Of a DNA stretch of 64,000 nucleotides, positions 34,230 through 44,300 are shown in pieces. The notes under the pieces were generated by a model. That model saw only the letters and a list, made by a program, of their open reading frames with translations. It did no database searches and was not told the DNA's origin. This stretch comes from Madurella fahalii (taxonomy: Eukaryota; Ascomycota; Sordariomycetes; Sordariales), in NCBI GenBank assembly GCA_029876055.1, contig CM056875.1:5357001-5421000 (forward strand). Direction: 5' to 3'. Each line of letters opens with the position of its first letter. Position 1 is the stretch's first letter. Both the position numbers and the translations under genes were made by a program.

Positions 34230-35391
34230 TCACTTGAAGCTGTTCTTCATCTCACGCAGCTTGGTCATGATGGCAACGGGATCAGTCTCGCCGGTTGCTT
34301 TTTGGATTTCCGGGTCCTACTCTACCGTTAGCCGACACGGATACGAGCCGCTGCAGGGATCCCTTACCTGGGGCCTCATAAACACATTGTGCCGTTTCTC
34401 GTCGCCAATGGTGAACCTGCCCTGGGTCTCCTTGCAGTCCTGAGCAAAGGCGTCAAGCGCCTTCATAGCCTCGCTTTGAAGGACAGATAGGCCGAACTTG
34501 ACATTGGACTTGGTGTATTCATGGCCAGGCTTTGGGGGGAATCAGCATGGTTTATCGACACCGTAAGCGCCGCTCCCGTAACTCACGAAGACCCGAGTGT
34601 CGTCGGGAAGTGATGCCAATGTCACGTTCAGTGCTTTGTGCATCTCCTCTCCGGTGCCTTCGAAGAACCTGCCACACCCTAGCCCCGAAATTAGCAAATA
34701 GTGGCTGTCAAACCACAGAAGAAGGCAAGCACCCACCCCCGTGGAAAAGCGTATCCCCCGTAAACACAACCTTGTCGTCGCCGTCCTGCATAAAGAAGCA
34801 GATGCTGTCCTGAGTATGGCACGGCGTGTGCAGGGCCTTGACCGAGATGCTGCCAATATTGAACGTCTCGCCGTGCTTGGGGGTCCTGGTTACCTTCTGA
34901 CAATCTTTCCCTCCAATTACCTCGAGGGGCTGGCCGAGCTCTGAGAGCTGTGGAAGTCAGGCATCGTAGTCGGTCAAGGCCTAGGGGAAGTACTCACGAG
35001 CTCCGCATTGCCACCGGCGTGGTCCCAATGGCTGTAGGAGATTAGATCGCTCACTCCTAGCACACCCGATAACCAGAAGATACTCACTGGTGGGTGTTAA
35101 CAATAGCCGTGAGCTTGATCGACCCATCCTGGATGGCCTTCTTCAACACAGGAGCGACTCTGGCGCATAGGTGAGCACTGCTGCGGTTCAAACGTTGTAT
35201 AGTGGAATCTTCTCACTCAGCCGGATGTGCTGGATCAATAATGACAGCATCTTTGCACTTGTCGTCAACGACAAGGTAGGCATAGTTGTCGCTCTTGCCC
35301 GCCCCTTCAAGTGCCGCCGTCAGTCCTTATTCCGGCCTGATGAGGAGTGGCCCAGTAATGACATACACATGGGAATCGACTGGATATGCAT
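34230..35391 (-). CDS. GLO2: Glyoxalase II (hydroxyacylglutathione hydrolase)
   Basis: GLO2 hydrolyses S-lactoylglutathione to D-lactate and glutathione, the second step of methylglyoxal detoxification. Eight exons join in phase: 35391-35367, 35304-35217, 35159-35088, 35031-34998, 34947-34737, 34678-34587, 34529-34368 and 34316-34230, giving 256 aa. The start is MHIQSIPMWAGK. Metallo-beta-lactamase motifs are complete: NTHHHWDHAGGN (metal-binding THxHxDH type), HTPCHTQDSICFF, FTGDTLFHGGCGRFFEG and RVFPGHEYTKSN. The C-terminal part has EKRHNVFMRP, typical of the glutathione-binding domain. No mitochondrial presequence is visible with this start, so a cytosolic form is likely. The high number of tiny exons (34 bp smallest) leaves only fragments as open frames. 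Confidence 0.95.
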
Positions 35392-35825
35392 TGTGCGAGA
35401 AGAGGCAGGCTACGGGTTGCAATCAGCGTCGCGATCCTTGATCCGGGTCAAAATGTATGTAGCTTACAGTCGCAGCTAAACAATGGAGTCTTGGTTGAAA
35501 GAGGCGCCTTGCAGCAGCGAACGAGTACATGGGATGTGGAATTGGCTAACAAACGAGAATAAAATCAGAAAAGCACTAGAAACCCTCTTCAGTGAATCCG
35601 GGTCACGATAACCGCAGAAGGTGGGATGGTAACAGCGTGGTATGCAGGCAGGCCGTCGTGACGTTATCATTGGGCAAAGCCGCTGTTTAGCGGGCTTCAT
35701 CTTCAGGGCCGATTCCACAAGCAGGAAGTCACATGACCACCCCTATTCTGACCCCCTGACAGTCCCGCGGGAGGGCAACGAAGTGTTGGTGCATTGGCTG
35801 GGTGCCCCGGACATCTCGCATTCGA
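35392..35825. other. Intergenic region between GLO2 and LAS1
   Basis: 434 bp containing the GLO2 promoter and the LAS1 3' end; nothing else supportable. Confidence 0.55.
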
Positions 35826-37096
35826 TTATACCACACCAATAGGTTTGGACACCCAGGCGTCCTCCTCATACAGCGTCCAACCGGGCCTCTCCGAAGTTAC
35901 GTCAACTTCTACGTCGACTTGTTCCATCGGTTCTTGTTCGTTCCCAACCTCATCCATCTTCTTCACCTCCTCCCACGCCTCGCCCAGCTCTGCCCTCACC
36001 CTCTCAATGTCCTTCGATAATTGCTCGTCTGCGGAGCTCGCATCCTCATCCATCTGATCCGGATCCCGCTCGCCCTCCAAAATTTCCCTCTCAAATGCCA
36101 CCGCGCGGCGTAACAGCGCGATATTCCTCGTGCTCTCCGAGATAGACTGTAATGTTGCCAACACCACAGCTTCATCAAACCGCCTAATCTCCTCTTTCAC
36201 CGTGTCATCCCCCTCTTCCATCTCAAGATACCGAACTAACAACTCCCGGCACCTGCTCTCCTCTTGGCTCACTCCATGACCCGCCTCATCGCCAGTGTAG
36301 GCACCGTTGTCGCTTCCCTCGCCGTCCACCCGAGGCAGGTCCGTCAACTGCCGCCAGTAATACTCCCAGATCCAATCCAGCGCCTTCCTCGCCGCGGCCC
36401 TCAGCCGGGTCAGACTCGGCAACTGCTCATGCGTCGCCTGGTGACGCAGCTCGACAAATGTCGCCGGCAGCCCCACGGACTTGGCCACGTCGTACATGGA
36501 CATCTTGCGCTGCTTGTCCTGGTGCGAGTCAAGGAGGCCCGTCACGAATCTATCTCGGACACGAGCGGGCAAACAGCCCCGTCAGCGTTAACGTGAGAAA
36601 GAGAAAAAGGGGTGGGGCAGAGGTGGGAAAGATGAAAAGGAAAAGAAGAAAAAAAGAAGAGAGAGAAGAAAAAAAAAAAAAAAAAAACGAACCGGCTAAA
36701 CGCCGCCGAATAGGCCGCTCGCACAGCGTATCCCTTCGAAGCTCTCGCCGAACCCGTTTCACCACCACCATCACAACGACCCTGAACCCCCCCCTCGGCA
36801 GCCACCACCCCGTCATCGCTCAGCATGGCGGCCGTCAACAGCGCCGTCGACTCGACCAGGTGCGGACACCCGCCGCGGTGCATCCACATGGACACGCGCG
36901 CGACGGCCTTTTGTTTCCCGTGTTTCTCCTCTTCCATGTTGCTCATCTCTCGTGCTGTGTTACCACCGCCGCCGCCGCCATGATAACGGAAGGTATTACT
37001 GCTAGTCCCGGGGTGAGAGTGCTCCGGGTAGAATTGTCCGCGCACGGCGAGCAGCTCACGCCGGTCGCGCCAGGGCGTGAAGACGTATTGTACCAT
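35826..37096 (-). CDS. LAS1: Pre-rRNA endonuclease Las1 (ITS2 cleavage)
   Basis: Las1, with the kinase Grc3, cuts ITS2 of 27S pre-rRNA at the C2 site. Two exons, 37096-36693 and 36549-35826, give 375 aa. Exon 1 has MVQYVFTPWRDRRELL, AVARVSMWMHRG, CPHLVESTALLTAAML and YAVRAAYSAAFSR. Splicing gives SRFVTGLLDSHQDKQRK, then GLPATFVELRHQATHEQLPS with the RHxxxH HEPN nuclease motif (RHQATH), and KALDWIWEYYW. The C-terminus is acidic. The 143-bp intron begins GTTCGT followed by a T19 run and a long pyrimidine tract. That intron would be unusual in placing its pyrimidine tract at the 5' side. It is tandem with GLO2 and LYS9. With SPB1 and RPS29 it is one of three ribosome-related genes here, not clustered. 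Confidence 0.93.
36594..36687 (+). repeat. Polypurine tract with A19 inside the LAS1 intron
   Basis: A/G-only blocks ending in A19 at 36669-36687, that is, pyrimidine-rich in the LAS1 pre-mRNA starting four bases after the 5' splice-site GT. Confidence 0.8.
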
Positions 37097-37612
37097 TTAT
37101 CCGTCGGGTTCTATCTCAATATTCCTTGATCTTGTGATGTATGGTGTTGTATTTCCGAGGATGGACGGTAAACGATATTCGAGTTGACTGAGATGAAGAT
37201 GCTTGAGAGTGAAAGATCATAATATTGTCTACATGGTCCGTGCACTGTTAACAGAATCCCTGAGCGGTAAGCGCATATTTGTGTTAAAGGGACCTTCTGT
37301 GGTTTTCAAACATCATGATAATGTCCAAGGGGAGGCTGTAGTGATTGGTTCCGTGTGGCGTTTGCAGCGCCCCGAGCGAAATACCGAATCAAAATTAGTT
37401 ACTGACACAAGTCATAAAAGAATTAGTGAGGTTGGCAGCCACAAGATGCGAGATGGCCAAATCCCTTTTTCTCTATACCCATTGCTCCTCTATTTTCGGA
37501 CTGTGATCTATCTTCAGACCCCGGCTGGGTACTCTGCCGAAATGCATGTTCCTTCTTTTAGATACTTATTCCCCCTGGGCTTCCGAGAGTGTGTTCACCC
37601 GGATAGGACCGC
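37097..37612. other. Intergenic region between LAS1 and LYS9
   Basis: 516 bp holding the LAS1 promoter and LYS9 3' flank; an open frame extending into it is not supported. Confidence 0.55.
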
Positions 37613-39225
37613 TCACGAAATGGTCTTCTCAACCATGGTGATGCCATACTTGTCGTTCAGCTCCTTCATCAACGGCTCGTTGATCCTCGAGCTCATTGGC
37701 GCGAGGATGCCCTTATCGGAAATCTGCCCGCTCAGCACCTGCTTAGCGGCCACACCGCAGGGCACCCCGACCAGTTTGGCCATGGCCGAGTAGCCCTTGG
37801 GGTCACCGTACTCGCACAATGTCGAGGTGCGTGTCTCGCGTGAGCCGTCTTTGTGTTCAATCTCAAACTTGTGCTGCAGCATGACCAGGTCGCGCTCCCC
37901 CTCCTCGTACTGCATCTTTTTCTCGAGCGTCGCGCAGAGCGTGTCGAGTGCGTTGCCCTTGGGCGTGATCTGCTCGTCCGAGAACAACCCGATCCAGCGC
38001 AGCCCGGACAGAATGCGCTGCTTGTCCTCGTCCGACTCAAACGTGGCCTTGGCTAGGATGGTCGACTCGAGGTCGGCAGCCGACGACGAGGCGGCGCCGA
38101 TGACGGCCTGCGTGGCCTCCTTCCAGGACACGGGGCGCGAGAGAATGTCGAGGGGCGCGTCCTCGAGGAAACCAATGTCAACGAGCACCTTGATGAACTG
38201 TGGGAAGCCCTGGTACCGCAGGGTGCCACGGACGACAGTCTGCGCCTCGGGGATGTTGTACCGCTCCTTGTAGGCCGTCGAGTCGCGATTCGGGTAGGCG
38301 ACAAAGGCGAAGCCTGGGTAGATGAAGTAGGGCTTGGCCGTCTTCATCAGATCTTTTCCAGCCACCTCGACGACGGAACCGTCCTGCCACCACTTGCCTG
38401 CGTTGCGCAGTGCGAGCAGCACGCCCCGGGAAGACCACGAGAATTTGTAGCCAAGCGGGTTATCCGAGTCCTCCGGCGCCGGCAGCCCGCCACAGTAGGA
38501 CAGAAAACTGAGGATCTTGCCGCCAGCCTGGTGGACCTCTTCGATGGTCTTGATTGCGTCTAGGAAGGATTAGTATCGGTATGCTCGGTTTATACTCTAC
38601 TTGTATTCTTACATAGGTGGTCGATCCCTGGGTCTGTAGGAGAGCCAATTAGTTTGGGATGCGTATGCCAAGCGAGCTTGGAGAAAAAGGAGCATACCCA
38701 GACCGATCTCGTTCATGACGGTGATGCCGGCCGCCTTGGCCTCGGCATCGAGCTCGAGCATCGCGGGCGACACGTAGCTCGTCGTCACAACATTCTTCTT
38801 GTTGCGGATGGCCGACTTGATGACGGCGGCATGGAAAGTGTAGGGGATCAAGCTGATGACGAGGTCGTGCTTGGCCACCTCGGCGTCCAGCGCCTTGTCG
38901 TCGGTCACGTCAAGCGAAATGGGATGCGCCGACTTGACGCCTTTGGAGAGCTGTTTGGCAGAGGCCAGGGTCCGGCAGGCTGTTGTTGCATTACGCCCGG
39001 GTCAATGGGTGCACTGTGAGTGGAAGTGGAAGGCCCCGAGAGCTTGCATACCAACCGTCACCGAAATTCCGGCCTCGCTGAGGATGTCGAGAGTCGGCCG
39101 CGTCACAAAGCCCGCGCCGAGCATGAGCACCTTGCTAGAGGCGCAGAGTCACAAGGTTAGCTTCAACCTGCCGAAGTGACCATGACTTGCGGGTGGGGTG
39201 GGGCTGTTTACTGTTGGGACGCCAT
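37613..39225 (-). CDS. LYS9: Saccharopine dehydrogenase, NADP+, L-glutamate-forming (saccharopine reductase)
   Basis: This enzyme makes saccharopine from aminoadipate semialdehyde and glutamate, the penultimate step of fungal lysine synthesis. Five exons join in phase: 39225-39212, 39134-39052, 38979-38698, 38633-38613 and 38559-37613, giving 448 aa, the usual length. The start MASQHKVLMLGAGFV carries the Rossmann GxGxxxxP-type motif, followed by RPTLDILSEAGISVTVACRT. Further blocks are HDLVISLIPYTFHAAVIKSA, NVVTTSYVSPAM, NEIGLDPGIDHLYAIKTIEE, SYCGGLPAPEDSDNPLGYKF and LRYQGFPQFIKVL. Exon 4 is only 21 bp and encodes the conserved DPGIDHL core. Without that microexon the frame is lost. Identity is secure. 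Confidence 0.95.
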
Positions 39226-40098
39226 CTTGGGCAGTGGTGTTCCGTTGCCTAAATACGAGGCTTTGCCGAGGATTTGCTGATTCTCCTGAAAGAGCGGCTG
39301 CGGACAACGACACGTTGTTTTGGATTTGTGGTTTTTGCAGCTTGTCTCAACGTCCAGTACGGGTTGCTTTCCTGAAACCCCGTTCCGATAACGGCCCAGA
39401 GTTTTGTGTGGTTGGCTTCAATGAGGGGTAATTTATGGCGGGGTAGCGAGTTGGAGGGGCTCAGGGGCGAGTGCGCTGCTTGTTGTACCTTAAGACACTC
39501 ATGTACTTCCATCTCATAGCCGAAAAAGTATCCCGTCCTGGGTATGGCTCAACAAACGCACAAGGCCACGGCCTTCTGGTTCCAATAGTGCCCGAATGCA
39601 TCTGTCGCTAGGTTCTCCTAAGCTGCGTACATGTAGACGGGTCAAGTCAATCACCGCGGATAACTGCGGAAGGACACTGAAACCATCCCCGGCTCAAACT
39701 CGGAGTTGCTTGTCAAAACGGCGCTGGACTAATTCAAGAGCTACACTATGCTGTTTTTTTGGTCTTTAGGTTGTAGCTATATCTACTTCTCGGGTCGTGA
39801 AACCCAAATGCCTTCCAATATATAGGCCGGATATCTCTCTAACGCCGGATGAGAGACGCCAATCCGAAAACCCATCCACTCTCCTTTGCCCATTTACTTT
39901 GCCCATATTCGTGACCGTGCCCGCGCTATGCTGTACCCAGTTCCTGTCTGCTGCGTCCATGCCATGTATCCAATCCAATCCGAAAACGCCATGCTTCCTA
40001 TGTACATAAACACAGCCGAAGGGAGGAAAGGAAAAAAAAAAAAAAAAAAAGGGCGAACTAATCGATGTAACCCACGCCAGCCACTCCATTCTGCCCAT
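39226..40098. other. Intergenic region upstream of LYS9
   Basis: 873 bp containing the LYS9 promoter and the 3' flank of the next gene, with an A19 run at 40032-40050. No gene is supportable. Confidence 0.55.
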
Positions 40099-41319
40099 TC
40101 ACTCGTCGTGCCCTTCGCCGTCAGCATCCGCATCGTCATCCGCATCCTCCTCGTCATCACTCGCAGGCGGCTCCCAAGCATCCTCCAGCTTCAGTCCAAG
40201 GCCCTTTCCTGTATCAGGGCAATCCTCCTCCTCTCGTGCACGTTCTGCATCCCTGCTACCCAACAACGAAAAGATGGCCGACCGATGCAGCATGTCTAGA
40301 GACGAGTCGCCGCCACTGGCAGTTCCTTTTCCATGGTCTGGAGCGTCGTACAAGCCCATGCCGTACAGGATTTCGCCGTCGGATTCGTCGTCACCGCCGT
40401 CGTCGACAATGACGGGTTGATATGCCGTCTCCTTCCGTCCTCTTGTTCCCGTCCCGTCGGGTGCTGCCGCGTCGCTTGAGATGATGCTGCACGCAAAGTC
40501 TTCGGGCGTGGGGGGTGCCGTGTGTCGGTCGAGTAGAGAGTTGCCGGGAGGAAACGACTCCCAGGCGAGGGAATCGTCGGTTAATTGGGGAGCGGGAAGA
40601 TAGGCGAGTTCAGGCAGAGCGGCGGCCGGGTTGTAGTCGACGCAAGGGGAGGAGCGGAATGCGGCGGGGGCGTGTTGCTGCTCCGGCTGCTCCAGTTGTG
40701 TCGGCACAGGTTGGCTTAGGGGCGAGTAGACCGGCTGGGAACCGAAGCTCGAATATGGAAGCGAGAGCGGCGAGAAAGATTCTGTGGGTGACGCGTACCC
40801 CGAGTAGATTGCCGGGGTCGGCGGCAGGTGCTGTAGGCTCGCCAGAATATCGGCTTCGCTGTAGGTTGAGTATGGGTAGGCGAGCGTGCTGCTACCTTGC
40901 TGAGGGTAAAGCGGCTGTTGTGTGTGATAGTGCGGTGACGGGTGCCAACTGACGGGGCGTGCCGGTCTGGAATTCCGCTCGTAAAGGGGCTCGCTCGGGA
41001 TCTCTGAAGCTGGGGTGGGCAGATATGTCGAGTCCACGGCAGGGGACACCAGCCTTCCCTGGAAACCATCACCGATCAGGGTCCTCCTCCGTGATTGCAG
41101 CGTCGATGACCTCGGGCTGTTGTTGGCACTGCCGGGCTTGGATATCCTCATGGCAGTGGGTACTCGTTGCTGCCCACTCGAGCCTCTCGAATATCGTTTT
41201 GTGTTCCCAACGAGCTGCCTCGAAATCTCGTTGAGCATTGTGTCGACCGTATAGGCACCGCTAGGAGCATGGTTATGAGGTACGCTAACAACGCTGGCGT
41301 TGAGCAGAGAATGCATCAT
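40099..41319 (-). CDS. Ascomycete protein of unknown function, Pro/Ser/Tyr-rich, acidic tail
   Basis: A single-exon frame of 406 aa starting MMHSLLNASVV. The N-terminal part has TVDTMLNEISRQLVGNTKRY. A long disordered middle is rich in Pro, Ser, Tyr and Gln, with repeated TP/SP sites (YLPTPASEIPSEP, LPPTPAIYSGYASPTES). The C-terminus has TAPPTPEDFACSIIS, GEILYGMGLYDAPDHGKG and GKGLGLKLEDAWEPPASDDE, then a Asp/Glu run. The GMGLYD and GKGLxLEExWEPP blocks look like short conserved motifs that I recall from uncharacterised fungal proteins. No domain or catalytic motif is visible. The very long upstream region (7.2 kb) would suit a regulated gene, which is speculation. A real gene is likely because the frame is long and ends in ordered motifs. 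Confidence 0.75.
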   Translation of the reverse strand: MMHSLLNASVVSVPHNHAPSGAYTVDTMLNEISRQLVGNTKRYSRGSSGQQRVPTAMRISKPGSANNSPRSSTLQSRRRTLIGDGFQGRLVSPAVDSTYLPTPASEIPSEPLYERNSRPARPVSWHPSPHYHTQQPLYPQQGSSTLAYPYSTYSEADILASLQHLPPTPAIYSGYASPTESFSPLSLPYSSFGSQPVYSPLSQPVPTQLEQPEQQHAPAAFRSSPCVDYNPAAALPELAYLPAPQLTDDSLAWESFPPGNSLLDRHTAPPTPEDFACSIISSDAAAPDGTGTRGRKETAYQPVIVDDGGDDESDGEILYGMGLYDAPDHGKGTASGGDSSLDMLHRSAIFSLLGSRDAERAREEEDCPDTGKGLGLKLEDAWEPPASDDEEDADDDADADGEGHDE

Positions 41320-44300
41320 CTTGATGGCAGCAAGTGCTTATTGGCAAGACATCCAACAGAAAAAGGTAGACGGAGAGATATGTGGTAGAGGATGGTACGA
41401 GATATCAGGCCGCGGCTGATATCGATCCAAGAGGGTGTCTTGAAGAGAGAGGGAGGGATGGTGACAGCAATATGTATATGGTCTCTGGAGAAAGGAATGA
41501 GGATCTCGTGAAAGGGGCGTGAAAACGGCAAGTGACCAAGAGCGAAATCAAACCTAGTTTGGGAAAGACGATCTGTCTGACCGGAGAAGGAGAGGATAAT
41601 AGTTGCTGGTAGTGTACATGACGAGGAGCCTGGCTGCCGCTTTGGCGCGCCGGGTACGGGACTTGCGTGACAACGGAGCTTGTTCCATCACTTTGGCTCG
41701 CAAGGCCTGCGTCATATTGGCGCGCAGGGATTGTTTAGCCTGGCTGACCTTGGAGGGGGGGAGGTGAGGGTCTGATGAAAAGGTTTCGGGCCTCCTTGTC
41801 TGCACGACTTTGTCCCATGGAGCTGCACGGTCGGGGCTGCGTTGCTGAGTGAAAAGAGGGTCTGGGGACGGGGCCGCAGGGGCAAAGAGCCAAACCGCAT
41901 TCCTCGCCGTTGGCTGTCCGTGGCTGGTTATGGGTGGTGGACATGGTAGGATTGGGGTGTCGGGGAACGGGTGGGCGGTCAAGCGGAGCCAGTGGGTGAC
42001 GCGGGACGGAGAAAGACAGCTCTTCTTTTTTTTTTTTTTTTCCTTTTTTTCCCTTTTGGTTTCCGGGACCCACGCGGTGACGGGCCTGAGCTAATGTTAG
42101 CCGGGCCAGGTTAGGTCGTGTGAGAGAAAGGCGCCAATGTCGAGCCCGCTGGCCGCGGTAATGGTCGAAAGCCCGGTGCCCGCCACGGCTTGGGACGAAC
42201 CCTTGTCTTTGCCAGTTGCTTCCTTTCTCAGCATGTCAGAAGGAGCCGGCACGCACGCCAGCGTGTGCTCCAGTGGGTCCCATGGGAACAGACAGACCAA
42301 AACCCTGGCCCGCGTCTCACTGGCGGCTGAGTGGGGGGCAGGGTTGGTGCGGCCGGCCTCCAGGTACCTCCTGGATGTATCTCGGGTACGCACAACGATT
42401 GGCGGGATGGAGAGCGACGTTTGGGCCTCCGAGCAGAGCTGGGAAGGCACCATGTACTGTACACAGTACATACTCAGAAGGCTGGTGCTGGAACCTGCCA
42501 AGGCAGTGCCATTCTATGATCCGAGGGGTGATGGGTTGCATGCGCTGGACGACCTGCAGGAGGCGGAATGGAGAATCGAAACCAGATGTACCCGTGCGGG
42601 TCTCAAGCAAGCAAGCGGTACGGTAATTACCTTGGTCGGCCTCGCTCTTTCAGATGTTCGACTGTGGAAGCGGCTTGGGTCCCCACGCGTATGCCCGCCA
42701 TCTGCGACCAAGCAGGGAGCCCTAGCACAATGCCCTGGGGGGTGGATTGACAGGGTCTGACTCGAAGCCCTCCATCAGAGATCGGCCAGGCTGGCTGATG
42801 GGTGGGGGGGGGGTGGGTGAAGAAGACGACCGAGGAGGTGGTGTGAGCGGATGCGAGCGCAGCTGTTTCGAACCGCCGCGAGTGAGTGATGGCCGCATGT
42901 CTCAATGTTCCACTGGCTGAAGGAGCTTGATCAGGCACAGGAGTACTGTACAAAGCACCTGCCTTCCGACTGGTCGCTCTGCGCCGCGTAGTGGACACAC
43001 ACCACTGGCACGATACCTAGGGCGACAAGCGTTCCTGTTGAATCTCGTTCAGAACTCGCTTCTTCGCCCATGTCTGAGCCACAGAACACCAACAGCAAGC
43101 AAGCCTCGGGCCCGGCCTTACTATGAACTGCGTGTTGGATGGCACATTCCTAGATTGGCCTGGCACGACCCGAGTGGTTCGCCAGAATCCCATAACTTGC
43201 CCATGGCTGCCATGGCTGGCCGATCTCAACAGCTCCGGTTAAGTGACTGGGGTCTCGCTGGATTCGAAGCGAGCTGGTTCTGGTGACTCCTTTCTGTGAT
43301 GGTGTCTCGGCGAGGTGCGTGTTGAGGTATCGGCTCCGCGGCTGAGGCTGACGGGAATTAAGAGAATGGGAAAAGGAAACGCCGAACAGTCGCCGGTCGA
43401 TGCACATGGAGATCAGGTAACATGCGACTTTGGCAGGCCACTGCCTCTTTGGAACAGGCCGGACGGGTTCTTGCCGGGTTCTCTGGTTGATGTTAGGTTG
43501 CTGGGACACAAGCGCGGCTAGCAGAGCCTTGGGCTTCATGTGATTATTCGAGGGGTTGTTTGGGGTGCCTGGGCAAGGGATGTTGTAACCCGCTGTAATT
43601 TCAACATAAGTACCTATGGAAAAGTTCTGGGTAATTAAGGTACTGCCCATGCAACGTTAGCCAAGGTACACTGGGTGCAAGAGGTACCTCAGGAAGAAGG
43701 AGCGGTCAATGCGTAGCCGAGTACCCGACGGATAACTGCTTACTATGTTACAGTCCATTGAAGCGACTTGCTTGCCTAGGCGTTCAATGCAAGACCCTGT
43801 TATGTGTAAATACAAGCGCTGGGATGAATGCACAGGTACCTGCGCACCCCGCTCAGGTGCTAACCACTCATAATTACAGGCAGATTGTCGGGCATCTCGA
43901 GGTACATCTGGAGAGTGAGGTACTTTATTTCGCCTTACAGCAGTACCTTTCCGTGCGTGGCATGCCCGCCCAACGTCGTGCGCGTCCCACTGATGCCACT
44001 CCACAGCCAGCCGAGATCCCACTATCAAGATCGTACCCTTTCCCCACGACTTGCCTAATTGGCCGAGATGGAGCGAATCTTCCTCGAAATTCCTCCCACC
44101 TCACGTTCTGTTCGAGGACACCTAGTTAAAGCGTCACGCACCTTACGGCCTAATGTTCCGCGAAGGACAACCAATGAATCGACATATTCGCTGCAGCAAA
44201 CCTTCTCGGTGGTGCGGGCACAAGCTGTAACTTCGCTTCTTTTCTTTTTCTTTTTTTTTTATCTATTTATTTATTATTATTATTGTTATTATTATTATTT

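Noticed and set aside
42137..42760. 207-aa open frame in the gene-poor region
   Set aside because: No motif, no supporting splice or family pattern, overlaps several equally long frames; chance in GC-rich DNA.
43235..43285. ATTCGAAGC next to inverted CTCGC/GCGAG, tRNA T-arm-like
   Set aside because: The loop would be 10 nt rather than 7, and I could not build acceptor, D or anticodon arms.
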